Origin: Reyranella massiliensis 521
GTDB taxonomy: Bacteria > Pseudomonadota > Alphaproteobacteria > Reyranellales > Reyranellaceae
NCBI GenBank assembly: GCA_945860205.1
Contig: CAMARK010000035.1
Span: forward strand, 1 to 42,617
Direction: 5' to 3'
Length of the DNA: 42,617 bases
The notes beneath the pieces were generated by a model. The model was not told the DNA's origin. It was given only the letters and a program-made list of their open reading frames with translations, and searched no databases. The position numbers were made by a program, and so were the translations under genes. Position 1 is the first letter of the stretch, and each line of letters opens with the position of its first letter. Below are positions 1-7,290 of this stretch, one piece after another.

Positions 1-774
1 ACGGTCGGAACCGTCACCGCCTCGAACAGCGGCGACGTCGCCTGCTACCTCACGCTCAAGGACGACCGCGGCGCCGTCTTCGAGGAAATGGCAAATTTCG
101 AAATCTGTGACCAGAAGCCGCCGCTTAAAGGCAAGCGGGTGGTGCTCACCTACGCGCTGCAAAAGGTGATGTCGGACGAATGCCAGGGCGATCCGGCCTG
201 CAAGAAGACGCGCACCGTGGCGCTTGTCAGTGTCGCGCGCATCATCGATGTCGGCAGCGCGACGAACAGCACGACGGGCAGCACGACAACCAACGAGGCC
301 AAGCCGGTGGCCCGGCGGACATCGTTCTGCACGCCGTCGGAGACGGTCGTCTTCGCCTGCCGCACCGGCGCGAAGATGGCCTCGGTCTGCGCGTCCAAGG
401 ACACCGGCCCGAAGGGCTACCTCCAATATCGCTTCGGCAAGCTCGATGGCAGCGAACCGCTGGAGCAGATCCTGCCGGAGGGTCAGGTCGCGGCGGCCCG
501 GGCGGCGAGCGGTGAAAGCGTGCCGTTCTCCGGGGGCGGCGGCGCCTGGCTCCGGTTCCGCAAGGGCCAGTTCACCTACACGGTCTACACCGGCATCGGG
601 AACTGGGGGCCGAAGGGCGAGAAGCGCACCAAGGCCGGGCTGCACATCGAACATACCGGCAAGCCGCTGGCCACGCTCAAGTGCCAGGAAGAGCCGATCA
701 GCCTGCTTGGGCCCGACTGGTTCGAGAAAGCCAGCGTGAATCCCGGCAAGGAAGAGTTCGACTTCCCCGACTGA
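1..774 (+). CDS. Cysteine-rich hypothetical protein, 5' end outside the window
   Basis: The reading frame is open from the first base, so the gene begins upstream; 257 residues are visible. An internal ATG at 88 is not a convincing start because the frame before it reads like ordinary protein. The visible part has about nine cysteines, including DECQGDPAC and, further on, FACRTG and ASVCAS, which suggests an exported, disulfide-bonded protein. The second half (from about residue 105) has the look of a beta-rich domain (GYLQYRFG, FTYTVYTG) that I associate with uncharacterised periplasmic proteins of rhizobia-like bacteria, but I cannot name a family. A threonine/serine/asparagine-rich linker lies between the halves (visible residues about 83-100). 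No function is assigned. The coding call is solid. Confidence 0.75.
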   Translation, partial: TVGTVTASNSGDVACYLTLKDDRGAVFEEMANFEICDQKPPLKGKRVVLTYALQKVMSDECQGDPACKKTRTVALVSVARIIDVGSATNSTTGSTTTNEAKPVARRTSFCTPSETVVFACRTGAKMASVCASKDTGPKGYLQYRFGKLDGSEPLEQILPEGQVAAARAASGESVPFSGGGGAWLRFRKGQFTYTVYTGIGNWGPKGEKRTKAGLHIEHTGKPLATLKCQEEPISLLGPDWFEKASVNPGKEEFDFPD

Positions 775-837
775 TGCGATCTCCGCTAGTGTCCTTCCCG
801 ACTGGCATCGAATCTTTCAGATCGATCAATCAAGAAA

Positions 838-942
838 ACCTCATGCTGAGGAGGCCACGCAGTGGCCGTCTCGAAGCATGGGGCCACAGCATGACTGGTC
901 CGACCCTTCGAGACGGCGCTACACGCCTCCTCAGGGTGAGGT
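838..942. repeat. Nested palindromic (REP-like) intergenic element
   Basis: The gap between the first gene and the SDR holds two nested inverted repeats. The outer arms are 838-855 and 925-942 (18 bp, two mismatches; the left arm begins ACCTCATGCTGAGGAGGC). The inner arms are 866-876 (CCGTCTCGAAG) and 906-916 (CTTCGAGACGG), a perfect 11-bp pair. The CTCATG...GAGG and CTTCGAGAC cores resemble a dispersed palindromic repeat that I know from Bradyrhizobium and related genomes. It could fold as a cruciform or RNA hairpin and might stop transcription from the upstream gene; there is no T-tract. Confidence 0.7.
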
Positions 943-998
943 GAGTTTGTTTCCGTCGGAAGACCCTAGGGTTCCGGCCGTCCCGATTTGGAGATCGC

Positions 999-1745
999 AT
1001 GTCACTTCCCCTGCACGACAAGGTCGCGCTCGTTACCGGCGCGGGCAAGAACATCGGCCGCGGCATTGCGCTTGCGCTGGCCCGCGACGGTGCCGCCATC
1101 GTGGTGAACGGCCGCGCCGACAGGGCGGCGGTCGACCAGGTGGTGCGCGAGATCGAGGCGGCGGGCGGCCGGGCGATGGCCGCCATGGGCGACGTCTCCG
1201 ATCCCGCGGTCCCGCCGCGGCTGGCGTCCGAGGCCGCGGCCAGGTTCGGCGGCGTCGACATCCTGGTCAGCAATGCCGGGCTCCGGCGACAGACGTCGTT
1301 TCTCGACATGCCGTTCGACGAATGGCGCGAGATCATGTCGGTCGCGCTCGATGGCGCCTTCCTGCTCGGCAAGGCGATCGTGCCGCAGATGGTGGCACGC
1401 GGCGGCGGTGCATTCGTGGCGCTGTCCGGCATCTCGACCCATGTCGGCACGCCCAACCGCTGCCACGTCTCGGCGTCCAAGTCGGGCCTCGAGGGGTTGA
1501 TGCGGGCACTGGCGGTCGAGCTGGCGCCGCACAAGATCACCTGCAACGCGCTCTCGCCCGGCGCCATCGACACGACGCGCGGCGCGGCGGCAGGACCGCG
1601 TCCCGTGGAGAACCGACCGATCCCGCTCAAACGTTTCGGCACGGTCGACGAAATCGCCGCCATGGTGCGGCTGCTGGTCGGACCGCAAGGCACCTTCATC
1701 ACCGGCCAGACGATCCACGTGAACGGCGGCGAGTTCCTGACCTGA
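999..1745 (+). CDS. SDR-family oxidoreductase with altered catalytic site
   Basis: A 248-residue classical-length short-chain dehydrogenase/reductase. The Rossmann nucleotide motif TGAGKNIG is at residues 13-20, the GDVSD adenine-side motif at 64-68 and NAG at 92-94. The active-site segment reads HVSASK (156-161): Lys161 is kept, but the position of the catalytic tyrosine in YxxxK is Val157. Ser143 lies close to the expected catalytic serine. The C-terminal TGQTIHVNGG tail is typical. The codon is GTC, so Tyr-to-Val is not a one-base error. The fold and cofactor binding are probably intact, but ordinary SDR catalysis is doubtful. It precedes crcB by 31 nt and may be co-transcribed with it. 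Substrate unknown. Confidence 0.85.
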   Translation: MSLPLHDKVALVTGAGKNIGRGIALALARDGAAIVVNGRADRAAVDQVVREIEAAGGRAMAAMGDVSDPAVPPRLASEAAARFGGVDILVSNAGLRRQTSFLDMPFDEWREIMSVALDGAFLLGKAIVPQMVARGGGAFVALSGISTHVGTPNRCHVSASKSGLEGLMRALAVELAPHKITCNALSPGAIDTTRGAAAGPRPVENRPIPLKRFGTVDEIAAMVRLLVGPQGTFITGQTIHVNGGEFLT

Positions 1746-1776
1746 ACGAGGGCAGGGAACGCGGGGAGACAGAGGC

Positions 1777-2157
1777 ATGATGAGCTATCTCGTGGTGTTC
1801 GTGGGCGCGGGCGTCGGTGGCTCGGTGCGCCATGGCATGAACATCTGGGTCGCGCGCCTGCTCGGCACGCATTTCCCGTACCACACGTTCGTCATCAACA
1901 TCGTGGGCTCGCTGGTCATGGGCCTGGTCGCCGGCTGGTTTGTCGAGCGCGGCGGCGCCACTGGCCATCTGCGGCTGTTCCTCACCACCGGCATCCTGGG
2001 CGGCTTCACCACCTTCTCGGCCTTCTCGCTCGATGCCGTACTGCTGTGGGAGCGCCACGAGCATTTGATGGCGGCGCTCTATGTTGGCGGCTCGGTCGTG
2101 GGCGCGATCGCGGGCCTCGTGCTGGGGCTCTGGATCATGCGGACGACGCTGGGGTGA
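1777..2157 (+). CDS. crcB: CrcB/Fluc fluoride channel
   Basis: A 126-residue, four-helix membrane protein of the CrcB (Fluc) family, which exports fluoride passively as a dual-topology dimer. Visible hallmarks are GGSVRH (14-19), the pore asparagine in NIVGSLVMG (Asn41), and the phenylalanine-box segment GGFTTFSAF (75-83). Length matches the family. Two consecutive ATG codons begin the frame (1777 and 1780), preceded by GGGGAG. It lies 31 nt after the SDR stop and 15 nt before the next flavoprotein gene. No room exists for a fluoride riboswitch directly in front of it, so any fluoride control would act from further upstream. Only one crcB copy is visible. Confidence 0.95.
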   Translation: MMSYLVVFVGAGVGGSVRHGMNIWVARLLGTHFPYHTFVINIVGSLVMGLVAGWFVERGGATGHLRLFLTTGILGGFTTFSAFSLDAVLLWERHEHLMAALYVGGSVVGAIAGLVLGLWIMRTTLG

Positions 2158-2172
2158 GCGTCCAGGCCTTCG

Positions 2173-3324
2173 ATGTCCCAAATTTTTGACGTAATCGTCC
2201 TGGGAGCGGGCGCCGCCGGCCTGATGTGCGCGATGCGCGCCGGCCAGCGTGGGCGCAAGGTACTGCTGCTCGATCATGCCGAGAAGGTCGGCAAGAAGAT
2301 CCTGATCTCGGGCGGCGGGCGCTGCAACTTCACCAACACCGACAGCCGGCCCGAGGCATTTCTCTCGAACAACCCGCATTTTGCCAAGTCTGCGCTGGCC
2401 CGCTACACCCAGCACGATTTCATCGCACTGGTCGAAAAGCACGGCATCGCCTGGCACGAGAAGACGCTGGGCCAGCTCTTCTGCGACGGCTCGGCGCGGC
2501 AGATCGTTGCCATGCTGCTGGCCGAATGTGCGGCCGTGGACGTCGATGTCCGCGTGGCGCACCGCGTCACAGGCATCGAGAAGTCCGATCGCTTCACGGT
2601 GCATACCGATCATGGCGATTTCACCGCCGCCTCGGTCGTGCTGGCGACCGGTGGGCTTTCGATTCCCAAGATGGGCGCTAGCAGCTTCGCGCACGATACG
2701 GCGCGCCGGTTCGGTCTCAAACTCACGGAGACGCGGCCGGGCCTGGTTCCGTTCACCGCGCGGGTGCCGGACATCGCCGGCGTCGCGCTCGACGTCGTGG
2801 CGAGCGTCGGCCGCACGAACTTCCGCGAGGCCATGCTGTTCACGCATCGCGGCCTCTCGGGGCCAGCGATCCTGCAGATTTCGTCCTACTGGCGGCCAGG
2901 CCAGGAGATCGCGATCGACCTGCTGCCCGACAGCGACGACCCTGCGATCTTCCTGAAAGGACGCAAGCGGCTCCGGCCCAAGGCCGAGCTGCGCAACATC
3001 GTGGGCGACCTGATGCCCGACCGCCTAGCCCAGGCGCTAGCGCCGGAAGGCGTGATCGGCGAGCGGCGCGACAAGGACCTCGAGACGCTGGCCGCAGAAC
3101 TCAAGAGCTGGCTCGTGACACCCACCGGTACCGAAGGCTACGCCAAGGCCGAGGTCACCGTGGGTGGCGTCGACACCGCCGAGCTCTCGTCGAAGACGAT
3201 GGAAGCCAAGAAAGTGCCGGGCCTCTATGTCATCGGTGAGGCAGTCGACGTCACCGGTTGGCTGGGCGGCTACAATTTCCAGTGGGCCTGGTCGAGCGGC
3301 TGGGTGGCGGGGGAGGCGGTGTAG
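2173..3324 (+). CDS. BaiN/HI0933-family NAD(P)/FAD-dependent oxidoreductase
   Basis: A 383-residue flavoprotein of the HI0933/YhiN/BaiN family. The FAD-binding GxGxxG motif GAGAAG is at residues 11-16, and the family signature GGGRCNFTN at 47-55. The C-terminal FAD contact region reads GLYVIGEAVDVTG followed by GGYNFQWAWSSG, as in the family. The members are cytosolic flavoproteins whose physiological substrates are mostly unknown; a gut bacterial member was implicated in bile-acid dehydroxylation, which should not be carried over here. It follows crcB by 15 nt in the same direction. The start ATG at 2173 gives a complete N-terminus. Confidence 0.9.
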   Translation: MSQIFDVIVLGAGAAGLMCAMRAGQRGRKVLLLDHAEKVGKKILISGGGRCNFTNTDSRPEAFLSNNPHFAKSALARYTQHDFIALVEKHGIAWHEKTLGQLFCDGSARQIVAMLLAECAAVDVDVRVAHRVTGIEKSDRFTVHTDHGDFTAASVVLATGGLSIPKMGASSFAHDTARRFGLKLTETRPGLVPFTARVPDIAGVALDVVASVGRTNFREAMLFTHRGLSGPAILQISSYWRPGQEIAIDLLPDSDDPAIFLKGRKRLRPKAELRNIVGDLMPDRLAQALAPEGVIGERRDKDLETLAAELKSWLVTPTGTEGYAKAEVTVGGVDTAELSSKTMEAKKVPGLYVIGEAVDVTGWLGGYNFQWAWSSGWVAGEAV

Positions 3325-3542
3325 GTAAGAGCGTCGGCGGCGATCGGCTCGGCAACTCATTCTTTGTCGCCCGCCGCGTACCGCCGCAGTTGATCAAGCG
3401 AAACTCGACCTCTCCATGTCGGGGAAGCCGGAGGCAGATCATAGACCGCGAACTCATAAGCGACGACTTTGCCGAACCAATGTGTTGATCGCGACGAGTT
3501 CCCGAGAACCCAGTATGACGCCCGCATTTATGCTATTTGAGA

Positions 3543-3569
3543 GGCCAACTGGGGATATGACAGTTGGCC
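3543..3569 (+). promoter_or_regulatory. Leader hairpin upstream of the CoA-transferase gene
   Basis: A perfect 9-bp stem (GGCCAACTG, 3543-3551, with CAGTTGGCC, 3561-3569) closes a 9-nt loop. It ends 25 nt before the GTG start at 3595, so it would sit in the 5' leader of the CoA-transferase/decarboxylase mRNA. No T-tract follows, so it is not an obvious terminator. The rest of the 270-bp gap (3325-3594) shows no other convincing feature; a weak TATGCT-like -10 lies near 3535. Confidence 0.5.
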
Positions 3570-3594
3570 AGGAGCTACTTGAGGGAGTGAACTA

Positions 3595-4917
3595 GTGGCA
3601 AATGCAAGCTACGCTGACTTACACGCGGCAAAGCTCACGACCGCCGACAAGGCAGTTGCAGGCGTTCCCGATGGTGCAACGGTTTCCCTCGGCATGGCGA
3701 TCGGCCAGCCGCCAGCCTTGCTGGCCGCGCTCGCCGCCCGGCTGCGCGCAAACGATCTCAAGAACATCAGGCTCTACTACAAGATTGCGATGGAGCCGTT
3801 GGCAAAGACACTTCTGGCTGAAGATGTGATCGAAAAGGTCGACGCGCACAGCTTCTTCATCGGTGGCCCCGATCACGAGATCATCAAGCGACAGATCAAG
3901 ACCGGCAAGAAGCTGTTGAGCTTCGTTCCCGTCAACTTCAGTCAGATTCCACGTCTGTTCGAGGAAATCATCGCACTCGACACCTTCATCGTGACCGTCT
4001 CGCCAATGGACGTCGGCGGATTTTTCTCGTTGGGCACGGACAACGATTTCGCCTCGACCGCCGCACGGCGGTGCAAGCGTCTGATTGTTGAGGTCAATCG
4101 CAACATGCCGCGGGTGTTCGGACAGTCGCAGATTCACGTGAGTGAAGTGGCTGCGATCGTGGAAAACCACGTGCCGCTGATTGAGGCCGGTGTCGCCGAG
4201 CCATCGCCCGAGGGACGTGCCATCGGCGCCCTGGTGGCGCCCATGGTGCCGAATGGCGCCACGATCCAGCTCGGCATCGGCAAGATACCCTCCGGCGTTG
4301 CCATGGCCCTGGAGAAGCATTCGGACCTCGGCATCCATACCGAGCTGTTCTCGCCTGCCATGGCCGACCTCGTCCGGAAGGGCGTCATCACGGGCGCTCG
4401 GAAGACGCTACACCCCGGCAAGCACGTCTTCACCGTGGCCTTCGGTACGACCGACTCCTACGCCTTCATGAACGACAACAGCGCCTTCGAGAGCTACGCG
4501 TCGTCCTACGTGAACGACATCCGAGTCATCGCGCAGCACGACGACTTCATCTCGGTCAATACGGCGATCGAGATCGACCTCTATGGGCAGGTCAACGCCG
4601 AGTTCATCGGCGAGCATGAGTACAGCGGGTCGGGTGGCCAGTTCGACTTCGTGAAGGGCGCTTCGCTCGCGAAGCGTGGCAAGTCGATCATTGCGATCCA
4701 GTCGACGGCGCGGAAGGGAACGGTCTCCAGCATCGTGCCGAAGGTCGCGATGGTGACCGACCTCCGCATGGACGTCGAATGGGTGGTCACCGAACACGGT
4801 GCGGTGAACCTGCGGGGCAAGTCGACCAAGGAACGCGCCCTCGCGCTGATCGGAATCGCCCATCCGGCCTTTCGCGACGAGCTGACGTCTACGGCCCGCA
4901 AAGTCACGTTGATCTGA
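3595..4917 (+). CDS. Acetyl-CoA hydrolase/transferase family CoA-transferase
   Basis: A 440-residue class I CoA-transferase of the acetyl-CoA hydrolase/4-hydroxybutyrate CoA-transferase family. The probable catalytic glutamate is Glu336 in GQVNAEFIG, followed by the glycine-rich YSGSGGQFDF loop that shapes the CoA thioester site. The N-terminal domain includes the DGATVSLG segment. Translation likely starts at GTG 3595, preceded by GAGGGAG. Eleven bases separate it from the methylmalonyl-CoA decarboxylase gene, so the two form an operon. That partner recalls E. coli scpB-scpC, where the transferase moves CoA from propionyl-CoA to succinate. This protein is shorter than ScpC (about 490 residues) and closer to the 4-hydroxybutyrate enzymes, so acyl specificity is open. 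Confidence 0.88.
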   Translation: MANASYADLHAAKLTTADKAVAGVPDGATVSLGMAIGQPPALLAALAARLRANDLKNIRLYYKIAMEPLAKTLLAEDVIEKVDAHSFFIGGPDHEIIKRQIKTGKKLLSFVPVNFSQIPRLFEEIIALDTFIVTVSPMDVGGFFSLGTDNDFASTAARRCKRLIVEVNRNMPRVFGQSQIHVSEVAAIVENHVPLIEAGVAEPSPEGRAIGALVAPMVPNGATIQLGIGKIPSGVAMALEKHSDLGIHTELFSPAMADLVRKGVITGARKTLHPGKHVFTVAFGTTDSYAFMNDNSAFESYASSYVNDIRVIAQHDDFISVNTAIEIDLYGQVNAEFIGEHEYSGSGGQFDFVKGASLAKRGKSIIAIQSTARKGTVSSIVPKVAMVTDLRMDVEWVVTEHGAVNLRGKSTKERALALIGIAHPAFRDELTSTARKVTLI

Positions 4918-4928
4918 GGATTGATCGC

Positions 4929-5699
4929 ATGCCGCTGATCCGGACTTCGCTCGCCGACAAGATCGGCACTATCGCGTTCGACCATGACGATAAGCGCAAC
5001 GCCCTTGGCGCCGACCTGATCGCCGAGGTGATTGCAGCCCTGGATTCCTTCAAGGCCGATGGCACCCGGGTGGTCGTGCTGCGCAGCGCCTCCGGTGGCA
5101 AGGTCTGGTCGGCCGGTCACGACGTGGGCGAGCTGCCGAGGGCGGACGTCGATCCGCTGCCCTACAGCGATCCGCTGGAACAGTTGCTGCGGGCGGTCAA
5201 GGCGTTCCCGGCCCCGGTGATCGCCATGGTTCACGGGTCGGCGTGGGGCGGCGCGTGCGATCTGGTCATGGCCTGCGACATCGTGATGGGCGACGAGACC
5301 TGTGCCTTCGCCATCACGCCCGCCAAGCTCGGGTTGCCGTACAACGTCGCCGGCATTCTCAACTTCATGAGTCGCCTGCCGCTCACCGTGGCGAAGGAGA
5401 TGTTCTTCTCGGCGAATCTCATTCCGGCCGACCGGGCCGAGCGCGTCGGCATCGTCAATCGGGTCGTGCCGGCGGCGGATCTGGAAGCGGAAACCTATGC
5501 GATGGCCAGGACGATCGCGTCGCGTTCCTCCAGGGCGATCGCCGCCTCCAAGGAGGCGATGCGCGTGCTGAGTGAATCGGTGTCGATCAACCCGGCCACC
5601 TACGAGTATCTCCATGGCCTGCGCCGGGATGTCTATTTCGGCCCCGACTACCACGAGGGCACGGCGGCGTTCCTGGAGAAGCGTGCGCCCAAATTCTGA
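4929..5699 (+). CDS. scpB: Methylmalonyl-CoA decarboxylase (crotonase family)
   Basis: A 256-residue crotonase-fold enzyme with ScpB/YgfG-type signatures rather than plain enoyl-CoA hydratase ones. These are KVWSAGHDVGELP (58-70, His64), the DPLPYSDPL segment (75-83), HGSAWGGAC (102-110, oxyanion hole) and LGLPYNVAG (134-142, Tyr138), plus the C-terminal DYHEGTAAFLEKR. His and Tyr match the positions considered catalytic in E. coli methylmalonyl-CoA decarboxylase, which makes propionyl-CoA and CO2. The hydratase glutamates are absent. ATG 4929 is chosen because it follows the CoA-transferase stop by 11 nt with GAGGA upstream; the open frame extends further 5' but overlaps that gene. It probably acts with the preceding CoA-transferase in a methylmalonyl/propionyl-CoA route. 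Confidence 0.85.
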   Translation: MPLIRTSLADKIGTIAFDHDDKRNALGADLIAEVIAALDSFKADGTRVVVLRSASGGKVWSAGHDVGELPRADVDPLPYSDPLEQLLRAVKAFPAPVIAMVHGSAWGGACDLVMACDIVMGDETCAFAITPAKLGLPYNVAGILNFMSRLPLTVAKEMFFSANLIPADRAERVGIVNRVVPAADLEAETYAMARTIASRSSRAIAASKEAMRVLSESVSINPATYEYLHGLRRDVYFGPDYHEGTAAFLEKRAPKF

Positions 5700-5713
5700 G
5701 GCGGTGTTTGGCT

Positions 5714-6880
5714 CTAAAACGAGCTGCGCAGCGGGCGCACGAATTCAAGAACGTCCCTGGCTAGGGCTTCCGGCTGCTCCATCGCCGCGAAATGGCCGCC
5801 TCTCGGCATCGCCGTCCAGCGCCTGATGTCCTTGTAGCTTTGCTCGGCAATCGATCTGGGCGGCCGCCTGATTTCTCGCGGAAAAGCGGCATACCCGGTC
5901 GGCACGTCGACAGTCGCGCCGGCGGGGATGGGCCACTCGCCGTGCAGGCGATCGTAGTACGGAAAGAACGAGGAGCCGATGGCGGCGGTGAACCAGTAAA
6001 AGGAAATGTTGGCCAGCAGACGGTCGCGGTCGACGACGGTTTCGAAGTTGCCCGCATGATCCGTCCAGGTATGGAACTTCTCGGCGATCCAGGCCGCGAT
6101 TCCCGCGGGCGAGTCGGTGAGCCCGTAGGCCAGGGTCTGGGGACGGGTCCCCTGGATCTGGATGTAGCCGGTCTCTTCCTTGGCCCATTCGCGCATTTCG
6201 TCCAGGTACCGCTGCTCCTCGGCTGTCGGAGAGGGCGGCGGCGGCGAGGCCGGATTGACGGTCAGCATGTTCAAATGAATGCCCGCCAGCCTGTCGGGAT
6301 GGCGAACCGCCATGCTGGAACTGATGTGCGCGCCCCAATCGCCCCCTTGGGCAACGAACTTTTTTATGCCCAGGACGTCGGTCATGAGATCGGTCACGCA
6401 GTCCGCAATGGCCGCAACGCCGAAGCGTTTTTGGCCAGGCTGGAAGGACAGTCCGTAGCCCGGCAGCGACGGCGCGATGACCGTCACGGCATCGCGCGCG
6501 TCGCCTCCGAAGCGGGCGGGGTCGGCGAGGCGCGGGATCAGGTCGATGAACTCGAAAAGCGACCCTGGCCAACCGTGGAGCAGCAGCAGCGGCTTTGGTG
6601 CGGGACCCTGACCGGGAACGTGAAGGTAGTGCAGGTCGATGCCGTGCAGGGCGACCTTGAACTGCGGGAACGCGTTCAGCCGGGCTTCCTGGACGCGCCA
6701 GTCGAACTTTTCGCGCCAGTAGGCGACCAGCTTCCGCATGTAGGCGAGGTCCGCGCCATAGGTCCACGGTGCCTCGGGTGCCTGGTCCGGAAAGCGGGTC
6801 TTGGCCAACCGCGCGCGGAGGTCGGCGATGTCTTCGTCGGGGACATGAAAGGTGAAGGGACGGGGGGAGGTCATGATCAT
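5714..6880 (-). CDS. Epoxide hydrolase, EHN-domain alpha/beta hydrolase
   Basis: A 388-residue epoxide hydrolase. The N-terminal EHN domain (about residues 7-115) starts with PFTFHVPDEDIADLRARL and includes WRVQEARLNAFPQF. The alpha/beta hydrolase core has the oxyanion motif HGWPGS (102-107) and nucleophile motif GGDWGAH with Asp181. The His of the triad is likely in PRGGHFAAME near the C-terminus. Lid tyrosines that protonate the epoxide are expected around FYWFTAAIGSSFFPYY. The enzyme would hydrolyse an epoxide to a diol in the cytosol; substrate unknown. Two start codons are close together (ATG 6880 and 6874) and neither has a clear ribosome binding site. Its start is six bases from the -35 of the divergent element A promoter. 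Confidence 0.9.
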   Translation of the reverse strand: MIMTSPRPFTFHVPDEDIADLRARLAKTRFPDQAPEAPWTYGADLAYMRKLVAYWREKFDWRVQEARLNAFPQFKVALHGIDLHYLHVPGQGPAPKPLLLLHGWPGSLFEFIDLIPRLADPARFGGDARDAVTVIAPSLPGYGLSFQPGQKRFGVAAIADCVTDLMTDVLGIKKFVAQGGDWGAHISSSMAVRHPDRLAGIHLNMLTVNPASPPPPSPTAEEQRYLDEMREWAKEETGYIQIQGTRPQTLAYGLTDSPAGIAAWIAEKFHTWTDHAGNFETVVDRDRLLANISFYWFTAAIGSSFFPYYDRLHGEWPIPAGATVDVPTGYAAFPREIRRPPRSIAEQSYKDIRRWTAMPRGGHFAAMEQPEALARDVLEFVRPLRSSF

Positions 6881-6885
6881 TAAAA

Positions 6886-6914
6886 TTGCAGGTTCAGCAG
6901 GTTTATGCTATGAT
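6886..6914 (+). promoter_or_regulatory. Sigma70-type promoter of element A
   Basis: TTGCAG (6886-6891) and TATGAT (6909-6914) are separated by 17 bases, close to the sigma70 consensus. The same arrangement recurs at 21547-21576, and the spacer (GTTCAGCAGGTTT-ATGC) is conserved between copies, more than a bare promoter would need. Transcription would start near 6921, exactly where the first hairpin of element A begins. Confidence 0.6.
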
Positions 6915-6920
6915 TTCGAT

Positions 6921-7290
6921 AGGCTGACGCTTGGACTGCGTCGGCCTTTTCCATTCTGGCACGACCGCCCGCGGCACGCCCCCGGGTTGCGCAAGAGCGC
7001 AGGTGCAGCCGCCACGATTCCTGAGTCGTGGACAGTCCCGATAACGACCCCGTCTCAACGCGACGCGAAATAACGACGTGCGGACAGACACTTAACGACG
7101 CCTGGGAAGCAGAGCGCGCCGGGGCCTGTGCAAACGAGGAGAACGAGAGACGCCAAAAAGCCAGTAAAACCAGGCTTGTCTCGGAATAGTGGACAGCTTT
7201 CTGGACACAACGCGTTACATTCAAGTGTCTACAAATAACGGGCGAAAAGCCCGCCGCTATTGGCTTCCCGGCGTGCGGGGAGCCGAAATT
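6921..7290 (+). ncRNA. Candidate structured RNA, element A
   Basis: No convincing ORF fills the 410 bp between the epoxide hydrolase and the deacetylase operon. Instead a promoter is followed by a series of hairpins. H1 is 6922-6946 (9 bp, one wobble, followed by TTTT); H3 is 6988-7001 (TGCGC/GCGCA, loop AAGA). H4 is 7012-7031 (7 bp, loop TCCTGA); H5 is about 7158-7176 (AAGCC/GGCTT). Then comes a conserved stretch (7190-7238) with TGGACAC pairing to GTGTCTA, then hairpins 7239-7253 and 7262-7284. Element B at 21583 has the same order and spacing with different stem sequences. Compared with B, A carries about 75-100 extra bases after H4. Alternative: a decayed mobile element whose end carries repeated TGGACA motifs, or a short coding region, since one frame (DSFLDTTRYIQVSTNN) is partly kept in B. 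An RNA is the better reading but unproven. Confidence 0.45.
7239..7284 (-). terminator. Twin hairpins downstream of the deacetylase operon
   Basis: Two hairpins lie between the deacetylase stop (7291) and element A. They are 7262-7284 (8-bp stem with one wobble, 7-nt loop) and 7239-7253 (CGGGC/GCCCG, loop GAAAA). Read on the minus strand the second is followed by GTTATTTG, a weak U-tract, so termination of the deacetylase transcript is plausible. They may equally be the 3' end of the plus-strand element A transcript. Confidence 0.45.

Noticed and set aside
1746..1776. A fluoride riboswitch before crcB
   Set aside because: Only 31 bases separate crcB from the SDR stop, too few for the crcB motif.
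6922..6950. A simple rho-independent terminator (9-bp hairpin plus TTTT)
   Set aside because: It sits directly at the predicted start of a promoter rather than after a gene; no plus-strand gene ends upstream. It is treated as hairpin H1 of element A, though an attenuator-like role cannot be excluded.
6880..7224. A 114-codon minus-strand open frame across element A
   Set aside because: No ribosome binding site, no domain, and it is not preserved as a frame across element B apart from the conserved 3' block. Kept only as an alternative in the element A entry.
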